Shown here one piece after another: positions 46,520 through 56,260 of a stretch of 64,000 bases of DNA. The notes under the pieces were generated by a model. It made no database searches. It was not told the DNA's origin and saw nothing but the letters and a program-made list of their open reading frames with translations. This DNA is from Gammaproteobacteria bacterium (lineage in GTDB: Bacteria > Pseudomonadota > Gammaproteobacteria > Pseudomonadales > Azotimanducaceae), in contig VXLL01000025.1 of assembly GCA_009841615.1 (NCBI GenBank), positions 1-64,000 of the forward strand, in the 5' to 3' direction. The position numbers and the translations under genes were made by a program. The stretch's first letter is position 1. The number at the start of each line of letters is the position of its first letter.

Positions 46520-47533
46520 CTATTCGTACCTAATCCTTGGGTCCAAGATACCGTAAATAACGTCAGCGAGAAGATTGAACAGGACGATTAACACGGCGAA
46601 GAGAAAGGAAAGTGACTGCACTAGAGGTATGTCTGCGCTCTGAATACCGGTGATGAGCAACTGTCCGATTCCGTTCACTCGAAACACTTGCTCCGTAATG
46701 ATCGCACCAGTAAAAATCGTAGGGACGCCTAGTGCTATCATCGTCACTACCGGAAGCATGCTATTTCGCAAAATGTGCTTGAGCAATATAGCTCGATCAT
46801 GTAGTCCTTTGGCTCGCGCAGTACGGACATAGTCTAAGTTAAGGTTTTCAAGGACCGATGCTCGCATGAATCGGCTGAGTTGCGCGGCGTTGTAGAAAGC
46901 TAACACCGTTACCGGCATAGCCATTTGTTTTATTTGGAACCAAAGAGAAGGTAAGTCTCTCACGACATGTGTCGTGTCATAGATAGAAGGCAGCCACGAC
47001 AAACCTACGCTAAATATGAGAATCATGACCAACCCGGTGAAGAAAGTCGGTACTGAAAAGCCCACCATCGAAATAAAGGTTCCAATTTGGTCGAACCAAC
47101 TGTATTGCTTGTAAGCCGAAATTACTCCAATCGGTAGTGCGATCATGATTCCCACAATGTAGGAAAGACCCACAACCCACAGCGTCTGAGGAAGCCGTTC
47201 GATTATCAAATCTACAACAGGACTTCGGGTCAACCACGAACGTACACGCAATCGAGACTCAGAGTCTCCGATTTCTAGCCCCGTAACCTCTTCAATCAAG
47301 TTCAACGGTTCATTGATAAAGAACTGTTGCATCCATTTGAAGTATCTAATGTGAAAGGGTTTATTGAGTCCTAAAGACTCTCTTATTTCTTCTCTGACTT
47401 CCGGCGGTATGGTTTGAGGAAGATTGCCGGTTGGATCGTTAGGCGCTAAGTCCAGTAAAGCGAACAGTACAAAACTGATTACGATGAGCGTAGGGATTGC
47501 AAATAGCAATCGCTTGCTGAGGTATTTCAGCAC
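46520..47533 (-). CDS. OppB-like peptide ABC transporter permease
   Basis: 337 aa from a GTG. LKYLSKRLLFAIPTLIVISF is the typical OppB/DppB N-terminus. The EAA loop is RTARAKGLHDRAILLKHILR, and TEQVFRVNGIGQLLITGIQ follows. Residues 30-110 hold the periplasmic segment between helices 1 and 2. Part of a binding protein-OppB-OppC operon, 44 bp after the binding protein gene. Confidence 0.94.
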   Translation of the reverse strand: MLKYLSKRLLFAIPTLIVISFVLFALLDLAPNDPTGNLPQTIPPEVREEIRESLGLNKPFHIRYFKWMQQFFINEPLNLIEEVTGLEIGDSESRLRVRSWLTRSPVVDLIIERLPQTLWVVGLSYIVGIMIALPIGVISAYKQYSWFDQIGTFISMVGFSVPTFFTGLVMILIFSVGLSWLPSIYDTTHVVRDLPSLWFQIKQMAMPVTVLAFYNAAQLSRFMRASVLENLNLDYVRTARAKGLHDRAILLKHILRNSMLPVVTMIALGVPTIFTGAIITEQVFRVNGIGQLLITGIQSADIPLVQSLSFLFAVLIVLFNLLADVIYGILDPRIRYE

Positions 47534-47577
47534 TTGGTGGCTACTCCGTCTGCATATAGATCAGACCAAGCAAAGGA

Positions 47578-49284
47578 TCATTCTTCTCGGTACCAGTCCG
47601 CGATGTTCCAAAGTTCTGAATCCCACCCATTTAGCTCGAACCCTTTCAATGAGTTAGATTTTGCCGATACGCGGGCGCGGTGTATTAGAGGAATTTCCCA
47701 ATAGTTTTGAACGACCATGTCATTGAGCTGTTTAATGATGACTATACGTTGAGCCGGGTCAAACGTCTCTGATAGTGTTTCGAGGAGCATGTCATATTCT
47801 TCGGAACAACCTCGGGAAATATTTACCCCAACCCATTGATTGTGTGGTCCGGGTACATTTTCGCATTGCCATCCCTCAACGTAGTTAGATGGATCGTTGC
47901 CTTCAAAGCTGTTCGTATACATTTGCACGTCAGCATAGAATTTTTGAAGCGTATCGGGACTGCCTGCATCGCTGCCGAAGAAAACCGCTGCATCAATGTT
48001 TCTTAACTCTGTTTCAACACCGATTTGTTGCCACATGTCCTTGATGAGTGATTGTGTCCCCTGACGAACTGAATTGGTTGAGGTTTGATATAGCAAACTT
48101 AATCTAACTCCGTCTTTTGCACGAATCCCGTCGGTCCCTCTCACCCAACCAGCTTCATCGAGAATTCGATTTGCCTCTTCAATGTCTTGGATCTTACAGT
48201 CATCATTTATCTTTGAAACATATTGCTCTGGGAGCGAAATGACGTTACACGTGGGTTCACCCGCAATACCGTAGCCTATATCCACTAATACTTGACGATC
48301 AATTGCTAACGAGAGTGCTCGTCTAACACTGAGATCCGACAGAAATGGATGTGGATTATTCCCATCCATGAAAACCGAGCGAGTGTCTGAGTCGAGCGAA
48401 GCATCGTTGTTGGTCTGGTTGACCATGATGCGTTCAACTTGGGAGCCAAATGCAGTGACCACTTCTCCCTTACCGGACTCTCTCATACTGCTTAGCACTT
48501 CCGGTTCAATTTGCAAATTCCAGGCGTAATCAAACTCACCAGTTTGTAATACCGCTCGAGCTGCGGAAGGGGCATCTCCACCACCTTTAATAACTACCTT
48601 TCTGAAAAAGGGTTTATCTTCTTCTCGGTACCTAGGATTAGCTCGGTACACCACTGTGTCGTTGGCTCTAAATCGATCAACAATGTAGGGTCCCGTCCCT
48701 ATTGGGTAAAAGTTCTCTCGGGTACATTCCTGAGCTCGCAGACCAAGGCAGTCCTTAAATTGTTCGGCTTGAAGGACCGGACAAATGGATCCGACAAAAG
48801 GACCGAAGGGGAACGGGTTTGGTTTGACAAAGTCTATACGTACAGTGTGGTCGTTGACTGCAACTACTTGCTCCACATCGCGAAAAGAGTCTTTAGCTGT
48901 ACAGCCAGCCTCTTCGTGCGTACAGTACTGCCAAGAGAAAACGACATCGTGCGCTGTGAGTGGTGTTCCGTCAGACCAGACTACATCTTCCCTTAAATGC
49001 CAAGTAATGCTTCGACGGTCTTCGGGTATCCCTCCATTTTCTATTGTTGGTATTTTCGTTGCAAGAATCGGGATTCTGTTTGCGTTGGCGTCATAGCGAG
49101 CTAACGGTTCAATGACGATCGAAGCTGCTTCCATGTCCTTAGTTCCGCTCGACAAAAAAGGATTTAACATTGAGGGTGCTTGCCAGTAGAGGAGCTTCAG
49201 ATGTTTTGATGAAAAGTCTAACGAGCAGGAGTGTAGAAATACTACGGCAAAGGTGAGAAGTACGATTGTTTTAAAGCGGCGCAT
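47578..49284 (-). CDS. peptide ABC transporter substrate-binding lipoprotein
   Basis: 568 aa from the ATG at 49284, preceded by GGGGAGGGAATCC, a very strong ribosome-binding site. The frame is open further into mnmC but that part is a shadow. A short signal with a lipobox-like LHSC is followed by the SBP_bac_5 fold: IPILATKIPTIENGG, then RSITWHLREDVVWSDGTPLT, AHDVVFSW, ALSLAIDRQVLVDIGYG and YQTSTNSVRQGTQSLIKDMW. It delivers oligopeptides to OppBC. Upstream lie two abutting palindromes (separate entry). Confidence 0.93.
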   Translation of the reverse strand: MRRFKTIVLLTFAVVFLHSCSLDFSSKHLKLLYWQAPSMLNPFLSSGTKDMEAASIVIEPLARYDANANRIPILATKIPTIENGGIPEDRRSITWHLREDVVWSDGTPLTAHDVVFSWQYCTHEEAGCTAKDSFRDVEQVVAVNDHTVRIDFVKPNPFPFGPFVGSICPVLQAEQFKDCLGLRAQECTRENFYPIGTGPYIVDRFRANDTVVYRANPRYREEDKPFFRKVVIKGGGDAPSAARAVLQTGEFDYAWNLQIEPEVLSSMRESGKGEVVTAFGSQVERIMVNQTNNDASLDSDTRSVFMDGNNPHPFLSDLSVRRALSLAIDRQVLVDIGYGIAGEPTCNVISLPEQYVSKINDDCKIQDIEEANRILDEAGWVRGTDGIRAKDGVRLSLLYQTSTNSVRQGTQSLIKDMWQQIGVETELRNIDAAVFFGSDAGSPDTLQKFYADVQMYTNSFEGNDPSNYVEGWQCENVPGPHNQWVGVNISRGCSEEYDMLLETLSETFDPAQRIVIIKQLNDMVVQNYWEIPLIHRARVSAKSNSLKGFELNGWDSELWNIADWYREE

Positions 49285-49334
49285 GGATTCCCTCCCCGTT
49301 GGGTGTTCAGATGGCAACGAAATATTAAATTTTG

Positions 49335-49362
49335 CACGGCGCCGTGAATTTCTTAAGAAATT
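49335..49362. promoter_or_regulatory. two abutting perfect palindromes between mnmC and the binding-protein gene
   Basis: CACGGCGCCGTG (49335-49346) and AATTTCTTAAGAAATT (49347-49362) are both perfect and directly adjacent. The second ends on the mnmC stop codon. They lie 50-80 bp upstream of the binding lipoprotein start, a suitable place for an operator. Loop-free palindromes are poor terminators. No regulator can be named. Confidence 0.45.
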
Positions 49363-51121
49363 ACCTTCGGTAGCGTCGTAGCGGATTTGGTCGACGTACT
49401 TGACGTTCGCGAAATCTATCGGGATGTAACGAGTCAATACACTCCAACGAAAGTGGCGCAAGTTCACCTAAATATCGACATGCGAGAATTTCCGCGCAAT
49501 AGGGAGTACTCGCAGTACCGGCGCTACCATGGGCAAGATTTACCCATGTATTGGGACTGATTTGTCCCACGATTGGCAGCTTGTCGGACGTGATAGTACG
49601 TTGACCGCGAAACGACCCAGTGTGAGTCCAATTTTTTCTTTTAGTCACGGCTTGCAACTTACCTAGATTTGTTGTTGTTGCCAATCCGGATTCCCACGTT
49701 GTATATTCATATGTGGACCCCACCACACAACCAGACTGACTCGGTACGATGTAACCGTCTTGGATAAGCACCAGTAGTGGTACGGCGGATTCACTTGCAT
49801 GAGTGAAAGTATCCAGTTGTCCTTCAATAGTTAGAGTCTCCCAGGAGTCAGCTAGATCGCCGAGTAGAGATGCCGAGCCCGTCGCAAAAATTGTCGGTTC
49901 ATCAAGAATGGGCTCGTAAAGTTTTCGCGCGACAACATCAATGTTTGGATGAGCGGTTACCGAACGACACATTTCTACACCATTGACAACAATCGATTTA
50001 GGAAAGAACGCTGCTTTGTGATCGAACTTTATACCGGTAAGTTCTTTGATTTCAGCTGAGTCGAGCCACTTTGCCCAATTTGGACCCAACACATTTGAAA
50101 TGTCTTTTAGTCTACTCGCTGGCATGTTTTTACCAGTAATTTGTACGGCACCAGTCGCAGCTTCTTGAAGGTAGTAGCTCTGCATAGTCGCAGAGAAGAA
50201 GTAGGTTTGCGTTCTGAAATACGCTGGTACTTCCATGCTAGCACTCATTCGAGGATGTAGTATGGCCGTCGGTATACCGGACGTAGCATCGCCGACGTTA
50301 CCGTTTGGAGTTAATAATCGAACTTGAACACCACGGCGCGCAAAGGCCCGTGCAGTCGTAGTACCTGCAAAACCTCCTCCAACGACGGTCGTCTGTACCG
50401 GGGGTGCTGTAGCTGGAAGACTAGGCTTGTTCAGCTTCCCGAGTATCGTATGTCGCTTAAATGGAGTTCCTTCAATCCGACGAACAAAAAAACCGTTTCT
50501 TTCTAAACTTCTACGAACGCTACTAGCAGAACTAAACGATGTAACTGTTCCACTTGGTCTTGTACACTCTGCAAGGTTCGAGACGAGGTCGGCATTCCAC
50601 ATATCGGGATTCCGGTCGGGAGCAAATCCGTCAAGAATCCACGAGTCAACTCCCACGCAGTCCTGATTCACAAATTCGTTCAAAGCTGTTTTGACATCAG
50701 CAAATATGAGAGTGAGTTCAATTTTGTCGTTCGCGAACAGCAGACGATAGATGCCAGAAACCAACGGTGGATAAAAAGCCAATAACCGTTGCGACAGAGT
50801 TTTATCGACCGAAGCATTTGAGTGCACTTCGGACATGATGTCTCTTTGAAGCGGGTTCGCTTCACAACTAATAAAACGCAACCGAGTATTGGAGTTCGCG
50901 TGTCTGAGAAACTCTGTACCAACTGTGAGAAAATTTATGCCTGCGCCGAAACCGAACTCAAAAATCGTGAACGTCCTTGTACAGCTCATTCGCTCGACAA
51001 GATTAGCCGGTTGAATGTGAACGTGAACCGCTTCCGCGACAGGATCTTGCGCCGCGTAGTAGTCGTTGAAACTAGGAGAATAGAGTCTGCCGTCGACAAA
51101 ACGTGCGACGGCTGGTTTCAT
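49361..51121 (-). CDS. mnmC: bifunctional tRNA mnm5s2U biosynthesis protein MnmC
   Basis: 586 aa from the ATG at 51121, which overlaps the sseA stop as ATGA; the frame extends 12 codons further. The N-terminal methyltransferase has EFGFGAG at about 55-61 and DGFAP at 164-168. The C-terminal FAD oxidoreductase begins VVGGGFAGTTTARAFARRG at about 245. Together they convert cmnm5(s2)U34 to mnm5(s2)U34 in tRNA. Both domains look complete, and GSFRGQRTITSDKLPIVG near the end matches the family. Co-transcribed with sseA. Confidence 0.92.
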   Translation of the reverse strand: MKPAVARFVDGRLYSPSFNDYYAAQDPVAEAVHVHIQPANLVERMSCTRTFTIFEFGFGAGINFLTVGTEFLRHANSNTRLRFISCEANPLQRDIMSEVHSNASVDKTLSQRLLAFYPPLVSGIYRLLFANDKIELTLIFADVKTALNEFVNQDCVGVDSWILDGFAPDRNPDMWNADLVSNLAECTRPSGTVTSFSSASSVRRSLERNGFFVRRIEGTPFKRHTILGKLNKPSLPATAPPVQTTVVGGGFAGTTTARAFARRGVQVRLLTPNGNVGDATSGIPTAILHPRMSASMEVPAYFRTQTYFFSATMQSYYLQEAATGAVQITGKNMPASRLKDISNVLGPNWAKWLDSAEIKELTGIKFDHKAAFFPKSIVVNGVEMCRSVTAHPNIDVVARKLYEPILDEPTIFATGSASLLGDLADSWETLTIEGQLDTFTHASESAVPLLVLIQDGYIVPSQSGCVVGSTYEYTTWESGLATTTNLGKLQAVTKRKNWTHTGSFRGQRTITSDKLPIVGQISPNTWVNLAHGSAGTASTPYCAEILACRYLGELAPLSLECIDSLHPDRFRERQVRRPNPLRRYRR

Positions 51122-51936
51122 CCGGTAACGACGGGTCGAGAGGGATCTTCGATCCATTCACTCCATGACCCTGAGTAAAGCGAGGGCTCTTTGTGTCCAG
51201 CAAGAATTATTGACAAGATATTGTGAGTAGCGCTAATACCTGAACCACAATAACAGATGACCTCCTGTTCGTCCGTCAGAACGTCAAACTGTGAACCGTC
51301 TCGCGTAAATTTGAACGATTCGTGTAAGTTTTTGCTACTCGGTCTGCAGATAGCGCCGGGAATGTGCCCGGCAGTATGATCGATCGGTTCAACCTCTCCT
51401 CGAAACCGGTTTTCAGCACGTGCATCAATTAGAACGCCGTTGTGATTCAAAACATCGTTGGCGTCGACAAGGCTCGTCAGAGCCGGTTTTGGTTCAAAAG
51501 TACTACGACTGAGTTCATTTACATCAGTGCTGAGCGGTTGCCCAGCAGCCTTCCATGCACTCAAGCCTCCGTCGAGAACAGAAACTTTTTCGTGTCCAAG
51601 CCAACGCAACATCCACCACAACCGACATGCGAAAATCGCAAGTCCTTGATCGTATGAAATTACGTGAGAGTCGTTGCTAACTCCCCAAGAACGTACGGTC
51701 TCAAGGAATTCCTCGCGCGTTGGGAGGGGGTGTCTTCCTCGTTCACCTGGAGGGGTCGCAAGATCACCCGTGATGTAGGCGAAAATCGAGTTCGGGATGT
51801 GCCCTTCGACGTACAGTTTGTGGCCAGCATCGGGGTTTGTTAGTTCGTAGCTGCAATCGAAAATTACCGTTTTTGGGTCGTCCTGGATGGCAACTAACTC
51901 GTCAACCGAGATCAAATTGTCTTCGGGTCTCCACAT
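51118..51936 (-). CDS. sseA: 3-mercaptopyruvate/thiosulfate sulfurtransferase
   Basis: 272 aa, two tandem rhodanese domains. The C-terminal active loop CYCGSGISA fits the mercaptopyruvate type (CGSGVTA) rather than the thiosulfate type (CRKGVTA). DARAENRFRGEVEPIDHTAG then HIPGA is the usual second-domain motif. It transfers sulfur to cyanide or thiols. Sits between a Tat-like gene (four-base gap) and mnmC (ATGA). Confidence 0.92.
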   Translation of the reverse strand: MWRPEDNLISVDELVAIQDDPKTVIFDCSYELTNPDAGHKLYVEGHIPNSIFAYITGDLATPPGERGRHPLPTREEFLETVRSWGVSNDSHVISYDQGLAIFACRLWWMLRWLGHEKVSVLDGGLSAWKAAGQPLSTDVNELSRSTFEPKPALTSLVDANDVLNHNGVLIDARAENRFRGEVEPIDHTAGHIPGAICRPSSKNLHESFKFTRDGSQFDVLTDEQEVICYCGSGISATHNILSIILAGHKEPSLYSGSWSEWIEDPSRPVVTG

Positions 51937-51940
51937 AGAT

Positions 51941-52483
51941 TCACTTTACCTCATATTCCAGCACGACTCGCTTCTCCTCTTCAATTTCTTCTTTGAACAC
52001 TCGTGGATATCGACCAGTACCATATTTATCAGTAAACGCTTTAAGAATTTCAGGAAGTTTGTCTTCGTCGTCAAAGATCGCACCTTCTATCATGAGCTCA
52101 GGCCCTTCTTTGTACTTTTCCTTTGCGCTAGTCCAAACTCCGTAGTCACCGATCCAAATACGCGCGTCGGGCAGATCTTTACGAATTGCTTCTGCACGCC
52201 ATGCATCAGTTGCCGTTGTTACATATATCTTTGAATCCAAATACACGTACCAGACTTCGCCTTGACACTTACTCTCTTCTCCATCCGTTTTAATAGGGGT
52301 GAGATAAATCAGTTTTGCAGTCTTGAGTTCCTCGGGTATTTCAGTTTCTGAAGTCTCTTCTTCCGACTCAGCGACATCGACCTCAGCGAGTTCTTCCTCT
52401 GTTTGACCAACCAGAGATCGAGTCAATACGAGTGAGAATGGAATAGTAGTGGTGGCGATAGTGAATTTTCTTCGATTTAGCAT
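51941..52483 (-). CDS. exported protein, possibly a split-barrel flavin-binding family
   Basis: 180 aa. The N-terminus LNRRKFTIATTTIPFSLVLT has a twin-arginine-like signal. An acidic linker (about 28-50) is followed by a domain with QGEVWYVYLDSKIYVTTATD, WRAEAIRKDLPDARIWIGDY and AFTDKYGTGRYPRVF. The pattern is reminiscent of pyridoxamine-phosphate-oxidase/F420-type split barrels, but no confident family match can be made by eye. Tat export would fit a cofactor-bearing protein. Four bases upstream of sseA, so probably the first gene of the sseA-mnmC operon. Confidence 0.7.
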   Translation of the reverse strand: MLNRRKFTIATTTIPFSLVLTRSLVGQTEEELAEVDVAESEEETSETEIPEELKTAKLIYLTPIKTDGEESKCQGEVWYVYLDSKIYVTTATDAWRAEAIRKDLPDARIWIGDYGVWTSAKEKYKEGPELMIEGAIFDDEDKLPEILKAFTDKYGTGRYPRVFKEEIEEEKRVVLEYEVK

Positions 52484-52777
52484 GACCTTTTGTTCTCCCT
52501 ACCTACTTGTGAGTACTCTAAATACTCAAAGTACCTTAGATCCACATATTCTAATCTCGTATGAACTGGTACGATGTGAGTGACAGTTGAGCAAAAACCT
52601 CACTTTAAATCACTTACGAAAACACAATGTAAGAATCGATGCGATTGAATCTTCTTGCCATTAGAGCTTCTGATTGTTCTTAACAAATTGCTGATAAAAT
52701 CGATTTCTTTCTAAGTTGACCCACACAAATGTAGTCCGATACTCAAATCTATCGCAGATTAATAACGAATCGTGACA

Positions 52778-53134
52778 CTAAATTTTGAGCTGTACCAACT
52801 CATCGCTGTTTATGTTCTTCCGCACTAGACTTACGATTCCGCTGTTGTTTTTTCGATTGGAAAAAAACCAGACAGAAATCCAATACAATGCGAAGCCTGC
52901 GAACATGATTCCTACAGGCGGAATCATCGTCCACCAAGGACCATCGGCGGCGGAAAACACACAATCGGTTGGTAGGTTGTATTTAGAGAGTTCGTGAAAG
53001 TTTTTATAGAACAACCAATCATAAACTAACATTGGTAATATACCGGATACCGCGGCACATGAGCCATGAACAAGAAAACGGATCTTGAGTGCTACGGCGA
53101 TTGGAACAGATACTGTAGTTCGAGAACTCGTCAT
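52778..53134 (-). CDS. small membrane protein of unknown function
   Basis: 118 aa. Two transmembrane helices: about 18-42 (FLVHGSCAAVSGILPMLVYD) and 69-90 (MIPPVGIMFAGFALYWISVW). A periplasmic loop with WLFYKNFHELSKYNLPTDC lies between. The start ATG at 53134 is preceded by TAGGAGGAAAA, a near-perfect ribosome-binding site, which makes the gene credible. I do not recognise a family. It stands alone between sseA's group and the divergent desaturase. Confidence 0.72.
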   Translation of the reverse strand: MTSSRTTVSVPIAVALKIRFLVHGSCAAVSGILPMLVYDWLFYKNFHELSKYNLPTDCVFSAADGPWWTMIPPVGIMFAGFALYWISVWFFSNRKNNSGIVSLVRKNINSDELVQLKI

Positions 53135-53344
53135 TTTTCCTCCTAACCAGCGATTTCTATTTTCACCAACGCTTCACTTCGGGAAGCGTACTAAGACGTT
53201 TTACTAATTATTCTAGGAACGTCCGCCGCGCTCTGTGGTCGCTCTTCCATACAATTTCGTTGTTCCCTTGTGCATCCGTTTGTTTGCCATTTATGGGATA
53301 ACTTTCACCTTCATTCTTTCATTACTTAGCAGGCTTCATATTTA

Positions 53345-54535
53345 GTGAACTATTTTGACTGGGCATTCGGCGTTGTCGGATTCTCGCCTCTTTGGGCGTT
53401 GGTATATTTTCTAATTTTCACCCATGTGACTTTTATCGCGATCACGTTATATTTACACCGACATTCCGCCCACCGGTCACTTGATTTGCACCCCGCTGTA
53501 AGTCATTTCTTTCGCTTTGTCTTATGGATGTGTACTGGCATGATCACTAAGGAGTGGACAGCAATTCATCGTAAGCATCATGCAAAAACAGAGACTGATG
53601 AAGATCCTCATAGTCCCGTGGTACACGGATTGAGTGCGATTTTGCTTCAAGGTGTTGAATACTATCGCGATGCGATAGATGAAGAAACGTTGAAAAGATA
53701 TGGCAAAGGGACTCCTGATGATTGGATTGAAAGGAACGTCTATTCAAAACATGCCTGGCTTGGCGTGACTGCTCTGATATTCATTGACGTTGCACTATTT
53801 GGGGTTCTTGGAGTAGTGGTATGGGCGTTGCAAATGATTTGGACGCCTTTTTGGGGCGCTGGAGTGATAAACGGTATTGGTCATGCGATTGGCTATCGAA
53901 ACTTTGAGTCTCCAGACAATTCCCGCAATATTTGCCCCATAGGTATCTTTATTTGCGGAGAAGAGCTGCACAACAACCACCATACCTACCCAAATTCAGC
54001 GAGGTTTGCTGTGAAGCCTTGGGAGTTCGACATAGGGTGGTTCTACATTCGCGTCCTCAGTCTCTTCAAACTTGCTAGACCAGTTCATACTCAACCTGTA
54101 GCCACGACGGTCACCGGAAAGTCCTCGATTGACATGGACACGCTCTGGGCGGTAATTAATGACCGGTTTAGGGTGATGTCAACGTATGCAAGACAGGTTA
54201 TTCATCCGACGATTAAGCAAGAACGTCGCGGTGCTGACACTTACTTTCGCAAATTACTACGCCGCGGACGACGAGTAATGAACGCACATGAAGTGGTACT
54301 GCATGAACGAGACAAGAACCATATCAATCAAATTACCAAACGAAGTCCTGCACTTAAACGAATTTACGAATTACGGCTATCGCTGAACGCTATTTGGGCT
54401 AAGCGAAGCGGGAATGCAGACGAGATGCTAGCGCAGTTTCGTACTTGGTGTCGAGAAGCCGAAGAGACCGGCTTAGAACACTTGGGCTTATTCGTGCGCG
54501 ACTTGAGAACCTACACAGTTCCTAAAAGTGTCTAA
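53345..54535 (+). CDS. acyl-lipid/acyl-CoA fatty acid desaturase
   Basis: 396 aa from a GTG. A membrane di-iron desaturase with the three histidine boxes HRHSAH, HRKHH and HNNHH (HNNHHTYPNSARF) and four hydrophobic spans. It introduces a cis double bond (delta-9 type by similarity) into fatty acyl chains using O2. The C-terminal 130 residues are basic and helical, longer than in minimal members. It is divergent from the small membrane protein and convergent with argS. Confidence 0.92.
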   Translation: MNYFDWAFGVVGFSPLWALVYFLIFTHVTFIAITLYLHRHSAHRSLDLHPAVSHFFRFVLWMCTGMITKEWTAIHRKHHAKTETDEDPHSPVVHGLSAILLQGVEYYRDAIDEETLKRYGKGTPDDWIERNVYSKHAWLGVTALIFIDVALFGVLGVVVWALQMIWTPFWGAGVINGIGHAIGYRNFESPDNSRNICPIGIFICGEELHNNHHTYPNSARFAVKPWEFDIGWFYIRVLSLFKLARPVHTQPVATTVTGKSSIDMDTLWAVINDRFRVMSTYARQVIHPTIKQERRGADTYFRKLLRRGRRVMNAHEVVLHERDKNHINQITKRSPALKRIYELRLSLNAIWAKRSGNADEMLAQFRTWCREAEETGLEHLGLFVRDLRTYTVPKSV

Positions 54536-54553
54536 CCGTTACATACGTAACGG
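54536..54553. terminator. possible terminator hairpin between the desaturase gene and argS
   Basis: CCGTTAC-ATAC-GTAACGG is a perfect seven-base-pair stem with a four-base loop, straddling the argS stop just after the desaturase stop. There is no clear T-run on either side, so intrinsic termination is uncertain. Confidence 0.4.
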
Positions 54554-56251
54554 AAGCGAAATACCTAAATTCTTCAGTCCGATCCGCAGGACCTGAGCGG
54601 TTTTCGAACATAGGCATAGCCTACTATCCAATAACCTTGGCGTATATGCCTTGAGCACTGGGCAGTTTTCATAGAAACGCATAAAGTGCACAGTTACTTC
54701 GTAGAGGTAGTTGCACAAATAATGAGGTTTGCGTTCGTCGAGACACTGTTCCAGAGTTTCCGCGAATCTTAACAATCTCAGCGCGAGTGCGCGCTCGCTC
54801 GGGTGTTGTAGCTCGATCTCGCCTTCAAGAAACTCGTTCATATCTTTTTTAGCACGAGTGAATATGGAACAAATACGTGCATGCGCGTATTGCAGGTAAG
54901 GTGCCGTGTTGCCATCAAGGGAGAGCATCACATCCCAATCGAATCGGTAGTCATTCGTACGGTTTTTTGATAAATCGGCATACTTGATCGCACCTACCGC
55001 CACTTGACGAGCGACTTGTTGCTGCTCCCCACTGGTCAAGTGACCGCTCTTTGACCGGACGATATCCAACGCACGTTCGACGCCTTCATCTATAAGTTCT
55101 CGTAGCAATACGTTTTCGCCGCCGCGCGTTCGGAATGGTTCGCCGTCTTTATTCAGAACCGAACCGAACACAAGATGCTCGGTCGAAACTTCTTGCGGAA
55201 TGTAGCCAACAAGTTTACCAACAGCGAACAGCATTCGAAAGTGGTGGATCTGTCTAGAGTCCGTGAGATAGATTACTCGATCTGCAGCTAGCTCTTGTGT
55301 TCGGTGTTTTAGGGCTGCCAAATCGGTCGTGTGGTAGAGATACCCACCGTCCGATTTTTGAACAATCATTGGGAGCGGGGAGCCGTCTTTACGTTGAAAA
55401 CCATTGACGAATACACACTTGGCACCGTCCGATTCCACAAGCAATCCTTTATTATCAAGATCATTCACGACCGAAGGTAAGACTGGGTTATATGAGCTTT
55501 CGCCACGAACGTCGGATAGCTTGAGTGAAATATCGAGTTCTGAGTAAATTCGTTGTACATCTTCAAGCGACGCCTGAACTATGTATTCCCACGTCCTTAG
55601 TGTATCGGGGTCTTGTCGTTGAAGTTTGATGACTTCATTCCGTGCCTTCTCGGCGAAGTCGACGTTTGTGTCAAATTCCTGGCTAGCGGCGACATACAGC
55701 TTTTCAATCCCACCGATGGTAAGATCACTAAATTCTTGATCCGTATTGAAGTAGGCGATAAGCTTGCCGAATGCAGTACCCCAATCGCCGACATGGTTTT
55801 GTCGAATAACTGTGTGTCCGACAAATTCGAAAAGACGCACTAATGCATCGCCGATGACAGTACTACGCAGATGTCCTACATGGAGTTCTTTTGCAATGTT
55901 TGGGGAAGAATAATCGACGACGATTCTTTCTGCGCGCTCTACTCGCTGAGACAAGGTCGACTCAGACAAAGTAGTTGCTAGAAAGAGGTCGTTAAGGCGA
56001 ACATTTATGAAACCCGGTCCGCCGATATCTAGTTCTGCGTTTAGATCGGCTAGCGGTGCACGGTCGACAATTTCTTGAGCGATGGTTCGAGGATTTCGAC
56101 CAAGTTGTTTAGCAATCGCCATGGCACCATTGGCCTGATAGTCTCCAAATTCTTCATTGGTGGTAGCGAACACGAGGGCGCGAGGGTTCTCGACGCCCAA
56201 ACTGGTAAAACTCTTATCGAGATATTCGGTGAGTAATTGCCTTAGATTAAT
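54539..56251 (-). CDS. argS: arginyl-tRNA synthetase (probable ATT start)
   Basis: 570 aa if started at the ATT at 56251. Charges tRNA-Arg. HVGH motif in NIAKELHVGHLRSTVIGD, SVLNKDGEPFRTRGGE in place of KMSKS as in many ArgS, and FRFDWD-like YRFDWDVMLSL. Every ATG, GTG or TTG start gives a truncated N-terminus; the best is a TTG at 56200. The frame continues upstream with INLRQLLTEYLDKSFTSLG, which matches the N-terminal helix of ArgS (E. coli MNIQALLSEKV). The in-frame stop at 56263 leaves only ATT for that position. Confidence 0.93.
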   Translation of the reverse strand: MNLRQLLTEYLDKSFTSLGVENPRALVFATTNEEFGDYQANGAMAIAKQLGRNPRTIAQEIVDRAPLADLNAELDIGGPGFINVRLNDLFLATTLSESTLSQRVERAERIVVDYSSPNIAKELHVGHLRSTVIGDALVRLFEFVGHTVIRQNHVGDWGTAFGKLIAYFNTDQEFSDLTIGGIEKLYVAASQEFDTNVDFAEKARNEVIKLQRQDPDTLRTWEYIVQASLEDVQRIYSELDISLKLSDVRGESSYNPVLPSVVNDLDNKGLLVESDGAKCVFVNGFQRKDGSPLPMIVQKSDGGYLYHTTDLAALKHRTQELAADRVIYLTDSRQIHHFRMLFAVGKLVGYIPQEVSTEHLVFGSVLNKDGEPFRTRGGENVLLRELIDEGVERALDIVRSKSGHLTSGEQQQVARQVAVGAIKYADLSKNRTNDYRFDWDVMLSLDGNTAPYLQYAHARICSIFTRAKKDMNEFLEGEIELQHPSERALALRLLRFAETLEQCLDERKPHYLCNYLYEVTVHFMRFYENCPVLKAYTPRLLDSRLCLCSKTAQVLRIGLKNLGISLPLRM

Positions 56252-56260
56252 TTGGAGCTC

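Noticed and set aside
49285..49467. Upstream extension of the peptide-binding protein frame into mnmC
   Set aside because: The strong ribosome-binding site and lipoprotein signal both point to the ATG at 49284.
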